Source: Aureimonas psammosilenae
GTDB taxonomy: Bacteria; Pseudomonadota; Alphaproteobacteria; Rhizobiales; Rhizobiaceae
Assembly: GCF_009176975.1 (NCBI RefSeq)
Contig: NZ_WEZG01000002.1
Span: forward strand, 496,001-560,000
Length of the DNA stretch: 64,000 nt
Direction: 5' to 3'
A model generated the notes under the pieces. The model saw nothing but the letters and a program-made list of their open reading frames with translations, ran no database searches and had not been told where the DNA came from. The translations under genes and the position numbers were made by a program. Of the stretch, positions 28,009 to 36,976 are shown in pieces. Numbering within the stretch: the first letter of the stretch is position 1; each line of letters starts with the position of its first letter.

Positions 28009-28845
28009 ATGATGCCTGCCTTCGCCGAATGCGAGGCGATCGTTCGGCGCGACGATCCGGACCGGGCCGTGGCCATCGCCTTCGCGCCCGAGGACAAGCG
28101 CTCTTTCCTCCACGCGCTCTACGCCTTCGATCTAGAGACCGCGCGCATTCGCGGCATCGTCAGCCAACCGCTGCCCGGCGAAATCCGGCTGCAGTGGTGG
28201 CGTGACCGTCTCGACGGCCTGGAATCCGATCCGCTGGAAGCCGGCGGGCAGGGCAGTCCGGTCGCGGAAGCCTTGATCGAAACGATCCGCCGCTGCGCCC
28301 TGCCGCTCGACGCGTTTCGCAACCTTCTAGAAGCCTGGATCTTCGATCTCTACGACGATCCGATGCCGTCCCGCGCCGACCTCGAAGCCTATGCGGGCGA
28401 GACCGCGTCGGCGGTGGTCATGCTCGCCGCGATGATCCTTGATCGGGACGCCGCGCCGCAAGCTGCCGAGGCGGCGGGCCATGCCGGCGTGGCGCGCGTT
28501 TGTGCCGATGCCATGCGACTCATCCGCCATCGGCCCCAGCACGCGCAGATCTTCTTCCCGTCCGATATTCTCGATGCTGTCGGCTGTTCGCGCGACGCGC
28601 TTCAATCGGGCGACGAGGCCGCGACGGATCGGGCGCTCGATGCCATGGCGGCCTTCGCCAGCGATCATCTGCAGAAGGCGAAAGCGGCCTTTCCCGGCCT
28701 CCCGCGCACCCTGCGGCCTGCCTTCCTGCACTTCACGATGTTGGACGGGCAGCTTGCAAGCCGTGCCGGGCGCACGGTCGAACGGGGCGAATGGCGGAAC
28801 GATATCGCGCGGCTCTTCCGCTATTGGCGCATGATGCGAGCATGA
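28009..28845 (+). CDS. Squalene/phytoene synthase-family protein, NDUFAF6 homologue
   Basis: 278 residues with the all-helical prenyl-synthase fold: YAFDLETARIRGIV, IRLQWWRDRLDGL, FDLYDDPMPSRADLEAYAGETAS and RHAQIFFP-like blocks. The first Asp-rich DxxxD catalytic motif is degenerate (DLETA), which fits the non-enzymatic NDUFAF6 group (a complex I assembly factor) rather than a carotenoid or hopanoid enzyme. ATG 28009 is taken as start; TTG 27985 would overlap the upstream gene. The stop overlaps the DUF4153 start (ATGA), so coupling is likely. Confidence 0.85.
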   Translation: MMPAFAECEAIVRRDDPDRAVAIAFAPEDKRSFLHALYAFDLETARIRGIVSQPLPGEIRLQWWRDRLDGLESDPLEAGGQGSPVAEALIETIRRCALPLDAFRNLLEAWIFDLYDDPMPSRADLEAYAGETASAVVMLAAMILDRDAAPQAAEAAGHAGVARVCADAMRLIRHRPQHAQIFFPSDILDAVGCSRDALQSGDEAATDRALDAMAAFASDHLQKAKAAFPGLPRTLRPAFLHFTMLDGQLASRAGRTVERGEWRNDIARLFRYWRMMRA

Positions 28846-30605
28846 CGGGAAGCCAGCGAGGGTGGTTCGGACGGCTGGCCACGGCGGCCGTGAATGGCAT
28901 CGGCCGAGCCGTCAGCCGCTTTCCCTTCGCCTCGCTCGCCATTCTATGCTTGTCGGTCGTGGCCAATCTCGACATCGCCGATGCGTCCGGCGCCAGCCAC
29001 GACCTGCACGAACGGCTGATGCTGTCGGCGCTGGTCGCGGGGGCCGTTTCCCTTACAGTGGAACTCTTCTGCGAGGCCTCTCGGCTCGGCCGTGCGCGCC
29101 ATGCCGTGGCTGGGGTCATCGGTGTGGCGGCGGGTCTGTTGATGTGGTTCGGCACGGAGCGCTTTCTGTTCGTCGCGCCGGTCACCGCTGCGGCGCTGTT
29201 GGCGATACCGCTCGCGCCCCATCTACGCGCTTCAACCTCGGGTCGCTTCTGGATGTTCGCGAGCTGGACCGCGATCGGCTGCTTGCTCGCCTTTCTGTCC
29301 GTGTTGCTTTTCTGCGCTGGTGGCACGGCGATCTTCGAGATGATCCGCTATCTGTTCGATTTCGGACTGCCGCAAAGCGCTTACCGCCACATCCTCGTCA
29401 CCGCGGCCACCCTGATCGGGCCGCTTTTCGCGCTGGGCCGTATCCCGACCGATTTTACGGAAGAGCCCACGATCGAAGGCGCTAACAACCGCCTCGCCGG
29501 CGGCTTCGGTGGCCTCCTGAACTGGGTTGCCGCCCCCCTGATCCTGATTTGTGCGGCCGTGCTGCACGTTTATGTCGGCAAGATCCTCGTCACCGGCGAG
29601 GTGCCGAAGAACCAGATCGGCTGGATCGTCACCACCTACGCGCTGTTCGTGCTTGTGCTGCGCTTGGCGGGTGAGCCTTTTCTGCGCGGAAGCGGCGCGG
29701 CCATCCGATTGTTCGGTCGCTGCTGGGCGGCCATCCTGCCGGTGCCCGTGGCGCTTCTTTGCTATGCGCTTGCCCTTCGGATCGGCGCGGAAGGCGTCAC
29801 GACGGAGCGCTTTTACCTGGCGCTCGGGGCGCTCGCGGTCGCTCTCGTGCTGGCGGTGCAGATCGTGCCGAAGCTTCGCGGCGATATCCGCTGGATGGCC
29901 GCAATCCCCATCGTGCTTCTCGCGCTTTCGTCCTTCGGGCCGCTCGGCACCATGGCAACCGTCGCCCGCAGCCAATTATCCCTGATCGCCGAGCATTTTG
30001 CCTCTTCCGGGACTGTCATTTCCGCCGGTTTGACGGTGGAGCGCCAGTTTGAGTTGCGCTCGAGGATTCAAGCCCTTCACGAGGTGGACGCGCTCGGATC
30101 ACTGTTGCCGCTTCTCGCGCCACCGCAAAGGCAGATGGTGGAAGCCGGTGCGTCGGACACGCAGTTTCTGCGAGTCCTTGAAGCGCTCGGTCTGGAATAT
30201 GGCGGGCCGGCCTCGACGGTCCTGTCATTCAACGCGAGAACCGGCGGCAGCTTCGCCGTAGGCGGGTTCGACCGCGCCTTTCTTTGGGCTTCCGTCGTGA
30301 CGCGGACGGCGGGCGAGGCTCGCTTGCCGGAGGACATCGACCTCGATCTCAGCGGCAAAAGCTTGCAGATACGCTATCGCGATATCGCCGACAGCGTCGA
30401 TCTCGGCGCCTTCGTGTCGGGCATCGTTTCTGCCGACCCCGCGAAAAGGCCGGACGAAACCGTGCCCCCGGTCGAAGACCTCACGACGGTCGGCGGGAGG
30501 ATCGTCCGGGTTCAGATAAGGCAGCTGACGGTGGACGGCCCGAGCGGTGCGATCAACGACATCACTGCCGACCTCGCCATCCGCGAGGCCGACTGGCGGC
30601 GCTGA
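28842..30605 (+). CDS. DUF4153-family inner-membrane protein
   Basis: 587 residues. About 12 hydrophobic segments fill residues 20-385 (for example FASLAILCLSVVANL, GVIGVAAGLLMWF), followed by a soluble C-terminal third. The pattern and the block HILVTAATLIGPLFALGRIP match DUF4153 proteins of alphaproteobacteria, whose function is unknown. The start ATG overlaps the previous stop codon. The gene is convergent with trmFO and only the stop codons separate them. It continues the secDF transcription unit. Confidence 0.8.
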   Translation: MTGSQRGWFGRLATAAVNGIGRAVSRFPFASLAILCLSVVANLDIADASGASHDLHERLMLSALVAGAVSLTVELFCEASRLGRARHAVAGVIGVAAGLLMWFGTERFLFVAPVTAAALLAIPLAPHLRASTSGRFWMFASWTAIGCLLAFLSVLLFCAGGTAIFEMIRYLFDFGLPQSAYRHILVTAATLIGPLFALGRIPTDFTEEPTIEGANNRLAGGFGGLLNWVAAPLILICAAVLHVYVGKILVTGEVPKNQIGWIVTTYALFVLVLRLAGEPFLRGSGAAIRLFGRCWAAILPVPVALLCYALALRIGAEGVTTERFYLALGALAVALVLAVQIVPKLRGDIRWMAAIPIVLLALSSFGPLGTMATVARSQLSLIAEHFASSGTVISAGLTVERQFELRSRIQALHEVDALGSLLPLLAPPQRQMVEAGASDTQFLRVLEALGLEYGGPASTVLSFNARTGGSFAVGGFDRAFLWASVVTRTAGEARLPEDIDLDLSGKSLQIRYRDIADSVDLGAFVSGIVSADPAKRPDETVPPVEDLTTVGGRIVRVQIRQLTVDGPSGAINDITADLAIREADWRR

Positions 30606-32024
30606 TCATTCCGCCGCGACGGCAGCCGGTTCCGAGACGCCACCGGCCAGCCAAGCGGCGCAATCGGACAGGGCGCGCTGCGACAGAGCATGGCGGCGGT
30701 TCACGGTCTTCTCCTTGCCCCGCAACCGCCTGCCTTCGACGCGCGGCGCTTCGATGGGCGGAAACAGGCCGAAATTGACGTTCATCGGTTGAAAGCTCCG
30801 CTTGCCGCCTTCCTCTTCCACCGAGATGTGCCCGCCGGTGATGTGGTTGAGGATCGCGCCCATCGCGGTGGTCGCGGGCGGTGGAACGGCTGCCGCTCCC
30901 AGTGCCTCGGCCGCGGCGAAACGCCCCGCGAGAAGGCCGATGGCCGCCGATTCCACATAGCCCTCGCAGCCGGTGATCTGGCCGGCGAAGCGGATGTCCG
31001 GGCGCGACCGCAGCCGCAGCAGCGGATCGAGCAGACGCGGCGAATCGAGATAGGTGTTGCGGTGAAGGCCGCCGAGCCGCGCGAACTCGGCATTCTCCAA
31101 CCCCGGAATGGTGCGAAAGATGCGGACCTGTTCGGCATATTTCAGCTTCGTCTGGAAGCCGACCATGTTGTAGAGCGTGCCGAGCGCGTTGTCCTGGCGA
31201 AGCTGCACGACGGCGTAGGCCTTGATGTCGGGCTTGTGACGGTTGGTGAGGCCCATCGGCTTCATCGGCCCGTGGCGAAGCGTCTCAGAGCCGCGTTCCG
31301 CCATCACCTCGATCGGCAGACAGCCGTCGAAATAGGGCGTCCCCTCCCATTCCTTGAACGCCGTCTTCTCGCCGGCCATCAACGCCGCGATGAATGCCGC
31401 GTACTGCTCCTTGTCCATCGGGCAGTTCACGTAGTCCTCGCCGTTGCCGCCCGGACCGACCTTGTCGTAGCGCGACTGGAACCACGCGACATCCATGTCG
31501 ATCGAATCGAAATGAACGATCGGCGCGATGGCGTCGAAGAAGGCGAGCGCATCGGCGCCGGTTTCCGCTCGGATCGCGTCGGCAAGACCCGGCGCGGTGA
31601 GGGGGCCGGTCGCCAGGATCGTCGAGCCCCACTCGGCGGGCGGCAGGCCAAGGACCTCTTCCCGCCTGATCTCGATCAGCGGATGGGCTTCGATCTCACG
31701 CGTCACCCGCGCCGAAAAGCCGTCACGATCCACCGCCAGAGCGCCGCCCGCCGGCACCTGATGGGCATCGGCCGCGCGCATGATGAGGGAATTGGCGAGG
31801 CGCATTTCGGCATGGAGCACGCCGACCGCGTTGGCCTTAGCGTCGTCGGACCGGAACGAGTTGGAGCAGACGAGTTCGGCGAGATCGTTCGTCTGGTGCG
31901 CGTCCGTGCCGCGCACGGGCCGCATCTCGTGGAGGACGACCGGAATGCCCGCTTCGGCGATCTGCCAAGCTGCCTCGGAGCCGGCGAGCCCGCCGCCGAC
32001 GATATGGATGAGTGAACTATGCAT
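30606..32024 (-). CDS. trmFO: Folate-dependent tRNA (uracil-54-C5)-methyltransferase
   Basis: 472 residues: FAD-binding [15 protein letters not shown] at the N-terminus, VLHEMRP, the conserved Cys in [25 protein letters not shown] and the C-terminal GGHISVEE. TrmFO uses methylenetetrahydrofolate and FADH2 to make ribothymidine at tRNA position 54. Length and motifs are normal. It has no operon partner; the DUF1127/hairpin locus lies upstream on the same strand. Confidence 0.96.
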   Translation of the reverse strand: MHSSLIHIVGGGLAGSEAAWQIAEAGIPVVLHEMRPVRGTDAHQTNDLAELVCSNSFRSDDAKANAVGVLHAEMRLANSLIMRAADAHQVPAGGALAVDRDGFSARVTREIEAHPLIEIRREEVLGLPPAEWGSTILATGPLTAPGLADAIRAETGADALAFFDAIAPIVHFDSIDMDVAWFQSRYDKVGPGGNGEDYVNCPMDKEQYAAFIAALMAGEKTAFKEWEGTPYFDGCLPIEVMAERGSETLRHGPMKPMGLTNRHKPDIKAYAVVQLRQDNALGTLYNMVGFQTKLKYAEQVRIFRTIPGLENAEFARLGGLHRNTYLDSPRLLDPLLRLRSRPDIRFAGQITGCEGYVESAAIGLLAGRFAAAEALGAAAVPPPATTAMGAILNHITGGHISVEEEGGKRSFQPMNVNFGLFPPIEAPRVEGRRLRGKEKTVNRRHALSQRALSDCAAWLAGGVSEPAAVAAE

Positions 32025-32056
32025 GCACGGACTTTAACACGAAGCCCGAAACGACA

Positions 32057-32086
32057 ACACCCGCCGGGGGAGGAACCGGCGGGTGT
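32057..32086 (-). ncRNA. Cuckoo-like sRNA hairpin D
   Basis: On the minus strand ACACCCGCCGG pairs with CCGGCGGGTGT (11 bp) and the loop is TTCCTCCC. It is the last of four hairpins downstream of the DUF1127 gene. No clear T-run follows (TGTCGTTTCGGG). Confidence 0.65.
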
Positions 32087-32097
32087 CGTTTGAGGGC

Positions 32098-32121
32098 CTT
32101 CGGTCGGGAGGAGATCCGAAG
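32098..32121 (-). ncRNA. Cuckoo-like sRNA hairpin C
   Basis: Minus strand: CTTCGG pairs with CCGAAG around the loop ATCTCCTCCCGA, which carries CTCCTCCC. Hairpins C and D together have the two-stem layout expected of one cuckoo-type RNA. Confidence 0.6.
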
Positions 32122-32129
32122 ACCAGGAC

Positions 32130-32154
32130 GCCTGTGGTGGGAGGAACCGCAGGC
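32130..32154 (-). ncRNA. Cuckoo-like sRNA hairpin B
   Basis: Minus strand: GCCTGCGGT pairs with ACCACAGGC (9 positions, one C-A mismatch) around a 7-base loop TCCTCCC. Confidence 0.6.
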
Positions 32155-32165
32155 TTTATTCGCTC

Positions 32166-32188
32166 AGGCCCTGGGAGGAGGGAGGCCT
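32166..32188 (-). ncRNA. Cuckoo-like sRNA hairpin A
   Basis: Minus strand: AGGCC pairs with GGCCT around a 13-base loop TCCCTCCTCCCAG that contains the full CCTCCTCCC motif. It begins 21 bases after the DUF1127 stop codon. The motif is an anti-Shine-Dalgarno-like sequence and is the hallmark of the cuckoo sRNA family, which is also typically found downstream of DUF1127 genes. Confidence 0.65.
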
Positions 32189-32208
32189 TTCGCGAAACGG
32201 TGAAGCAC

Positions 32209-32352
32209 TCAGCCGATGGCGCGGCGAGCGATGGACGGAATGTCGTTGCGGGCGATGCCGAGATCGGCGAGTTCGCGCTGCGACAGGCGGCTCAGCTCGT
32301 TGCAGGTTTCGCGGTAACGGCGCCAGTTGCTGTAGGAGCGAACGATGTTCAT
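32209..32352 (-). CDS. DUF1127 small protein (second copy)
   Basis: 47 residues, basic: NIVRSYSNWRRYRETCNELSRL then the signature SQRELADLGIARNDIPSIARRA. This is a DUF1127 protein of the type linked to cuckoo RNAs; the Rhodobacter member CcaF1 binds RNA and affects sRNA maturation. ATG 32352 is chosen; a longer frame to 32424 adds residues outside the family. It differs clearly from the first copy at 2125. Four CCTCC-loop hairpins follow directly, so mRNA and sRNAs may come from one transcript. Confidence 0.9.
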   Translation of the reverse strand: MNIVRSYSNWRRYRETCNELSRLSQRELADLGIARNDIPSIARRAIG

Positions 32353-32710
32353 CTTCGAGTGCTTTCGGTTCGGTTGGAGCCTTCGTCTTTTTCCTCTCGG
32401 CTCCGTGGTTTGAAATCTAGTCACCCCCTTCCGTTCTCACCAGAACGGAAAACGCATGGCTGCGATGCGGTTTGTGCATCGCAGCAATAATCGTTTGAAA
32501 TGCAGGTGGACTAGGGTTTGCTGGAGGAACTCGTGAGGGCATTTCGACCGGGCAGTTAACGGCTGCTTAACCAGTCCATGCCTCTGCGCCGGACGGGTCT
32601 TTGGAATACATTTCGCGCGATCGGCCAGGCCAACGCGGCGTTTACTCTTTGCCGTGCCGGGAAGTGATGATATGGAGCCCGCCTTGCAGAGTGCCTGAGG
32701 CTCCGCGGAT
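32353..32710 (-). promoter_or_regulatory. Upstream region of the second DUF1127 gene with three inverted repeats
   Basis: The 358-base gap before tRNA-Leu has no supported gene. On the DUF1127 side it holds three inverted repeats: GGAGCC/GGCTCC (32376-32404), CCGTTCT/AGAACGG (32431-32448, 4-base loop) and GCTGCGATGC/GCATCGCAGC (32459-32485, perfect 10 bp, 7-base loop). They could be operators, a structured leader or a further small RNA. No -10/-35 pair is convincing. Confidence 0.45.
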
Positions 32711-32794
32711 GCGGGTGTGGCGGAACTGGTAGACGCACCAGATTTAGGTTCTGGCGCCGAAAGCGTGGGGGTTCGAGTCCCTCCACCCGCACCA
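32711..32794 (+). tRNA. tRNA-Leu (TAG)
   Basis: Acceptor GCGGGTG pairs with CACCCGC, discriminator A and encoded CCA (32792-32794). Anticodon stem CCAGA/TCTGG encloses the loop TTTAGGT (anticodon TAG). A long variable arm (GCGCCGAAAGCGT region) identifies the class II Leu type. Confidence 0.97.
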
Positions 32795-32970
32795 TGGGGC
32801 CTATGGCGCTGCTTCCGTCGTCCATTCCAGGCGGATGGATTCACGAAGAGTTGCAGAGCACGCCTCGCGCTCGTCCGCCCCTTCAGGAAAGCGGACCGTA
32901 CGCGCGTAACGAATAAAAAGGGCTGGCGAGCGCTCGAAGCGTCGGCCGGCCATGAGAGGACAGGACGGGA

Positions 32971-34329
32971 ATGCAGGTCAAGGAAACCACGGCCGAAGGG
33001 CTGAAGCGCGTGATCGAAGTGGTCGTGCCGGCCACCGATCTCGAAGCGCGGCTGCAGACCCGCCTTCATCAGGCGAAGGATCAGGCCAAGCTCAAGGGCT
33101 TCCGGCCGGGCAAGGTGCCGCTGGCGCACCTGCGCAAGACCTACGGCCGCTCCATCATGGCCGAGATCATCAACGAGATCCTGAACGACACGCCGCGCAA
33201 CGTCATCGCCGAGCGCAACGAGCGTTCCGCCATGCGCCCCGAAATCGAGATGAGCGAAGACCAGGCCGAGGCCGAAAAGGTCCTCAACGGCAAGGAAGAC
33301 TTCCGCTTCACCATCTCCTACGAGATGCTGCCCGCCTTCGACCTCAAGGACACGTCCTCGATCAAGGTCGAGCGTCCGGTGGTGGAGATCGCCGACGAGG
33401 AAGTCGAGGAGCAGGTCAAGCGCATCGCCGAGAACGCGCGCTCCTTCGAGCCCGTCGAGGAGGAAGCCAAGGACGGTGACCGCGTCACCATCGATTTCGT
33501 TGGCAAGATCGACGAAGAGGCCTTCGACGGCGGCACGGCGGCCGACCAGAATCTGGTGATCGGCTCCAAGACCTTCATTCCGGGCTTCGAGGACCAGCTC
33601 GTCGGCGCCAAGGCCGGGGATGAGCGCAAGGTCGAGGTGAGCTTCCCCGAGGACTACGGCGCCGCGCATCTCGCCGGAAAGGCCGCCGTCTTCGACGTCA
33701 CCGTGAAGTCCGTTGCCCGTCCGGTCGAGGAAGAGCTTAACGACGAAGTCGCCAAGAAGCTCGGCATCGAATCCCTCGATCGGCTCCGCACCGTCGTGCG
33801 TGAGCAGATCGAAAGCCAGTACGGCCTCGCTACGCGCCAGAAGGTGAAGCGCCAGCTTCTCGACGCGCTCGACAAGGACTACGATTTCGATCTGCCCGAA
33901 AAGCTCGTCCAGGCCGAGTTCGACAACATCTGGAATCAGGTGACGCGCGAACTCGAACAGGCCGGCAAGAGCTTCGAGGACGAGGAAACGACGGAAGAGA
34001 AGGCTCGCGAAGAGTATCTCGGTCTTGCCCGTCGCCGCGTTCGCCTCGGGCTGGTTCTGTCCGAAATGGGCGAGAAGGCCGGCGTGCAGATCTCCGAAGA
34101 GGAGTTGCAGCGTGCGCTCTTCGAGCAGATCCGCCGCTTCCCCGGCCAGGAGCAGCAGATCTACGAGTTCTACCAGAAGAACCCGGAAGCGCTCGCCAGC
34201 CTGCGCGCCCCGATCTACGAGGAAAAGGTCGTCGACTGGCTCCTGACCAAGATCGACGTGACCGACAAGACCGTGTCGAAGGAAGAGCTGATGAAGGAAG
34301 AGGAAGAGCCGCTGGCTCTGGCTTCCTGA
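32971..34329 (+). CDS. tig: Trigger factor (ribosome-associated chaperone, PPIase)
   Basis: 452 residues in the usual three domains: the N-terminal ribosome-binding domain with [19 protein letters not shown] (the FRxGKxP loop, about residues 43-61), the FKBP-type PPIase domain ([20 protein letters not shown], about 168-187) and the C-terminal helical chaperone arms. It binds nascent chains at the ribosome exit. A strong terminator follows, and clpP and clpX come next, the classical tig-clpP-clpX-lon order. Confidence 0.97.
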   Translation: MQVKETTAEGLKRVIEVVVPATDLEARLQTRLHQAKDQAKLKGFRPGKVPLAHLRKTYGRSIMAEIINEILNDTPRNVIAERNERSAMRPEIEMSEDQAEAEKVLNGKEDFRFTISYEMLPAFDLKDTSSIKVERPVVEIADEEVEEQVKRIAENARSFEPVEEEAKDGDRVTIDFVGKIDEEAFDGGTAADQNLVIGSKTFIPGFEDQLVGAKAGDERKVEVSFPEDYGAAHLAGKAAVFDVTVKSVARPVEEELNDEVAKKLGIESLDRLRTVVREQIESQYGLATRQKVKRQLLDALDKDYDFDLPEKLVQAEFDNIWNQVTRELEQAGKSFEDEETTEEKAREEYLGLARRRVRLGLVLSEMGEKAGVQISEEELQRALFEQIRRFPGQEQQIYEFYQKNPEALASLRAPIYEEKVVDWLLTKIDVTDKTVSKEELMKEEEEPLALAS

Positions 34330-34355
34330 TCGCTTCCTGACCGGAAAAAACGAGG

Positions 34356-34380
34356 AAGGCCGGCGATGAGCCGGCCTTTT
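34356..34380 (+). terminator. Intrinsic terminator after tig
   Basis: AAGGCCGGC-GATGA-GCCGGCCTT (9-bp stem) followed by TT then CG; it begins 26 bases after the tig stop codon. Confidence 0.85.
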
Positions 34381-34556
34381 CGTTGGCGGGACGCGGTGGG
34401 TCGGACCGGCTGAACACCACGCTAACCAGTTCGCCGCGGCGCCGACATGGCGTCTTGCGAAGCGCAGTCGCCCGGTCCTATCTACGCTCCAGGCTTCGGC
34501 CGCCAGATTCTTAACCTCGACGGGTTTCCGTCGCGCCCACCGAAAGCACGATCATC

Positions 34557-35195
34557 ATGACGCATCCGGTCGAAAGAGCCATGAACCTCGTTCCCATGGT
34601 CGTCGAGCAGACGAACCGGGGCGAGCGGGCCTATGACATCTTTTCGCGGCTTCTGAAGGAACGCGTGATCTTCATCACCGGTCCGATCGAAGATGGAATG
34701 TCGACGCTGGTTTGCGCGCAGCTCCTGTTCCTGGAAGCCGAGAACCCGAAGAAGGAAATCTCGCTTTACATCAACTCGCCGGGCGGCGTGGTGACGAGCG
34801 GCATGGCGATCTACGACACCATGCAGTTCATCAAGCCGGCGGTGTCGACGCTTTGCATCGGGCAGGCGGCTTCCATGGGTTCGCTCTTGCTTTGCGCCGG
34901 CCATCCGGACATGCGCTTCGCCACGCCCAACGCCCGCATCATGGTGCACCAGCCGTCCGGCGGCTTCTCCGGTCAGGCCTCCGACATCGAGCGTCACGCG
35001 CAGGACATCATCAAGCTGAAGCGCCGCTTGAACGAGGTCTACGTCCAGCACACGGGCCAGGATTACGAGACCATCGAACGCACCCTCGACCGCGATCATT
35101 TCATGACCGCCGACGAGGCCAAGGAGTTCGGCCTGATCGATAAGGTCTACTCTTCGCGCGAAGCGCTCGAGACCCAGCTTCAGTCCGGAAGCTGA
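34557..35195 (+). CDS. clpP: ATP-dependent Clp protease proteolytic subunit
   Basis: 212 residues: [15 protein letters not shown], the catalytic Ser in [11 protein letters not shown] (about residue 109), the catalytic His in [10 protein letters not shown] (about residue 134) and a terminal Asp-containing helix ([15 protein letters not shown]). It forms the tetradecameric serine protease that works with ClpX or ClpA. ATG 34557 gives the [18 protein letters not shown] start usual for rhizobia. Confidence 0.97.
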   Translation: MTHPVERAMNLVPMVVEQTNRGERAYDIFSRLLKERVIFITGPIEDGMSTLVCAQLLFLEAENPKKEISLYINSPGGVVTSGMAIYDTMQFIKPAVSTLCIGQAASMGSLLLCAGHPDMRFATPNARIMVHQPSGGFSGQASDIERHAQDIIKLKRRLNEVYVQHTGQDYETIERTLDRDHFMTADEAKEFGLIDKVYSSREALETQLQSGS

Positions 35196-35203
35196 TCGAA
35201 GAC

Positions 35204-35229
35204 GGCACCGCCCGGCGGCGGGCGGTGCC
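35204..35229 (+). terminator. Hairpin after clpP
   Basis: GGCACCGCCCG pairs with CGGGCGGTGCC (11 bp, 4-base loop), starting 9 bases after the clpP stop. Only GATTT follows, so it is a weak terminator or a processing site that may partly separate clpP from clpX. Confidence 0.6.
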
Positions 35230-35503
35230 GATTTGCCACAAGGCAAGGAATTCTCGCTGCAACGCTGCGCGATTCACCACGTTCTTCGGTCCTGTGGTGG
35301 GGAATGCAGCCTTTCTTAACCGTCCCCGCCGTCAGGATGGCTCAAGCTTGCCGACGCACCATATTCGCGTCGTATGAGTGTCATGAACGGAGCGTTTCAG
35401 TCGCGCCGCCCCGCAGTTGCAATCGGAGCGACGAGGCATAACATAGGCCAGGACAGGCTGTTTTCGCAGCGCAAAACGGTGGTCTGGCCGGAAGGAAAGT
35501 CGA
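35230..35503 (+). promoter_or_regulatory. clpP-clpX intergenic region
   Basis: About 270 bases with no supported gene after the clpP hairpin. It probably carries a clpX promoter, but I cannot point to a specific -35/-10 pair; ACCATATTCG near 35358 is an AT-rich candidate -10. An RBS (GGAAGGAAAG) sits just before the clpX ATG. Confidence 0.3.
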
Positions 35504-36769
35504 ATGAGCAAAGTGAGCGGCGACTCCAAGAACACGCTCTATTGTTCTTTCTGCGGAAAGAGCCAGCATGAGGTTCGTAAGCTGATCGCGGGACCGACCG
35601 TGTTCATCTGCGACGAATGCGTCGAGCTTTGCATGGATATCATCCGCGAGGAGAACAAGTCCTCGATGGTGAAGTCCCGCGAGGGCGTGCCGACACCTCA
35701 GGAAATCATCGCGGTTCTGGACGACTACGTGATCGGGCAGTCCTTCGCCAAGAAGGTGCTCTCCGTCGCCGTCCATAACCACTACAAGCGTCTCGCGCAC
35801 GCGCAGAAGAACAACGACGTCGAACTGGCGAAGTCGAACATTCTGCTGATGGGCCCGACGGGTTGCGGCAAGACGCTTCTCGCCCAGACCCTGGCGCGCA
35901 TTCTCGACGTGCCGTTCACCATGGCGGACGCGACCACGCTGACGGAGGCCGGCTATGTCGGCGAGGATGTCGAGAACATCATCCTGAAGCTCCTGCAATC
36001 GGCCGACTACAATGTCGAGCGAGCGCAGCGCGGCATCGTTTATATCGACGAGATCGACAAGATCAGCCGCAAGTCCGACAACCCGTCGATCACCCGCGAC
36101 GTGTCGGGCGAGGGCGTGCAGCAGGCGCTTCTGAAGATCATGGAAGGCACCGTCGCGTCCGTTCCCCCGCAGGGCGGTCGCAAACATCCCCAGCAGGAGT
36201 TCCTGCAGGTGGATACGGCCAACATCCTCTTCATCTGCGGCGGCGCGTTTGCCGGGCTCGACAAGATCATCTCGGATCGCGGTCGCAAGACCTCCATCGG
36301 CTTTGCGGCCAACGTCTCGTCGCCGGAAGATCGGCGGACGGGGGAACTCTTCCGTAAGGTGGAGCCGGAAGACCTTCTGCGCTTCGGCCTGATTCCGGAA
36401 TTCGTCGGTCGTTTGCCGGTTCTGGCGACCCTCGAAGATCTGGACGAGCCCGCGCTGGTTCAGATCCTGGTGGAGCCGAAGAACGCGCTGGTGAAGCAGT
36501 ATCAGCGATTGTTCGAGATGGAGAACGTGGAACTGACCTTCCACGAGAACGCGCTTCGCGCCATCGCTCGCCGCGCCATCGAGCGCAAGACCGGCGCGCG
36601 CGGCCTGCGTTCCATCATGGAAGCGATCCTTCTGGATACGATGTTCGATCTGCCGACCCTCGAAGGGGTGCAGGAGGTGGTGATCTCCGAAGAGGTCATC
36701 GAGGGCAAGGCCCGACCTCTCTACATCTACTCCGAACGCAAGGAAGAGAAGGAAAACGTCAGCGCCTGA
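35504..36769 (+). CDS. clpX: ATP-dependent Clp protease ATP-binding subunit ClpX
   Basis: 421 residues. An N-terminal zinc domain ([16 protein letters not shown] and CDECVELC, four Cys), Walker [16 protein letters not shown] (about residues 119-133), Walker [11 protein letters not shown], sensor residues, and the pore and IGF-type ClpP-contact loops ([13 protein letters not shown]). It unfolds tagged proteins and feeds them to ClpP. Length is normal. A clear terminator follows. Confidence 0.98.
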   Translation: MSKVSGDSKNTLYCSFCGKSQHEVRKLIAGPTVFICDECVELCMDIIREENKSSMVKSREGVPTPQEIIAVLDDYVIGQSFAKKVLSVAVHNHYKRLAHAQKNNDVELAKSNILLMGPTGCGKTLLAQTLARILDVPFTMADATTLTEAGYVGEDVENIILKLLQSADYNVERAQRGIVYIDEIDKISRKSDNPSITRDVSGEGVQQALLKIMEGTVASVPPQGGRKHPQQEFLQVDTANILFICGGAFAGLDKIISDRGRKTSIGFAANVSSPEDRRTGELFRKVEPEDLLRFGLIPEFVGRLPVLATLEDLDEPALVQILVEPKNALVKQYQRLFEMENVELTFHENALRAIARRAIERKTGARGLRSIMEAILLDTMFDLPTLEGVQEVVISEEVIEGKARPLYIYSERKEEKENVSA

Positions 36770-36780
36770 CGGGATCGATG

Positions 36781-36813
36781 GGGCGGGGAGGCAAGGTCCT
36801 CCCCGCCCTTTTT
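36781..36813 (+). terminator. Intrinsic terminator after clpX
   Basis: GGGCGGGGAGG pairs with CCTCCCCGCCC (11 bp, 6-base loop), followed by TTTTTCG. Confidence 0.92.
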
Positions 36814-36976
36814 CGTTCAAGCGAGGGCGGCGCGGCTAGTCCATGTGCGAGCCGCTGCTCGCATTGAATAAAGCCGCTACCAGAACCACATAGACGTCAG
36901 GCGTTCGCTTCCGAGTGCTCCCGACGAGGCTCGAAGCAAGACGGCCTATCGCGGCCGAGCCGCAGAAAGGACAGTC

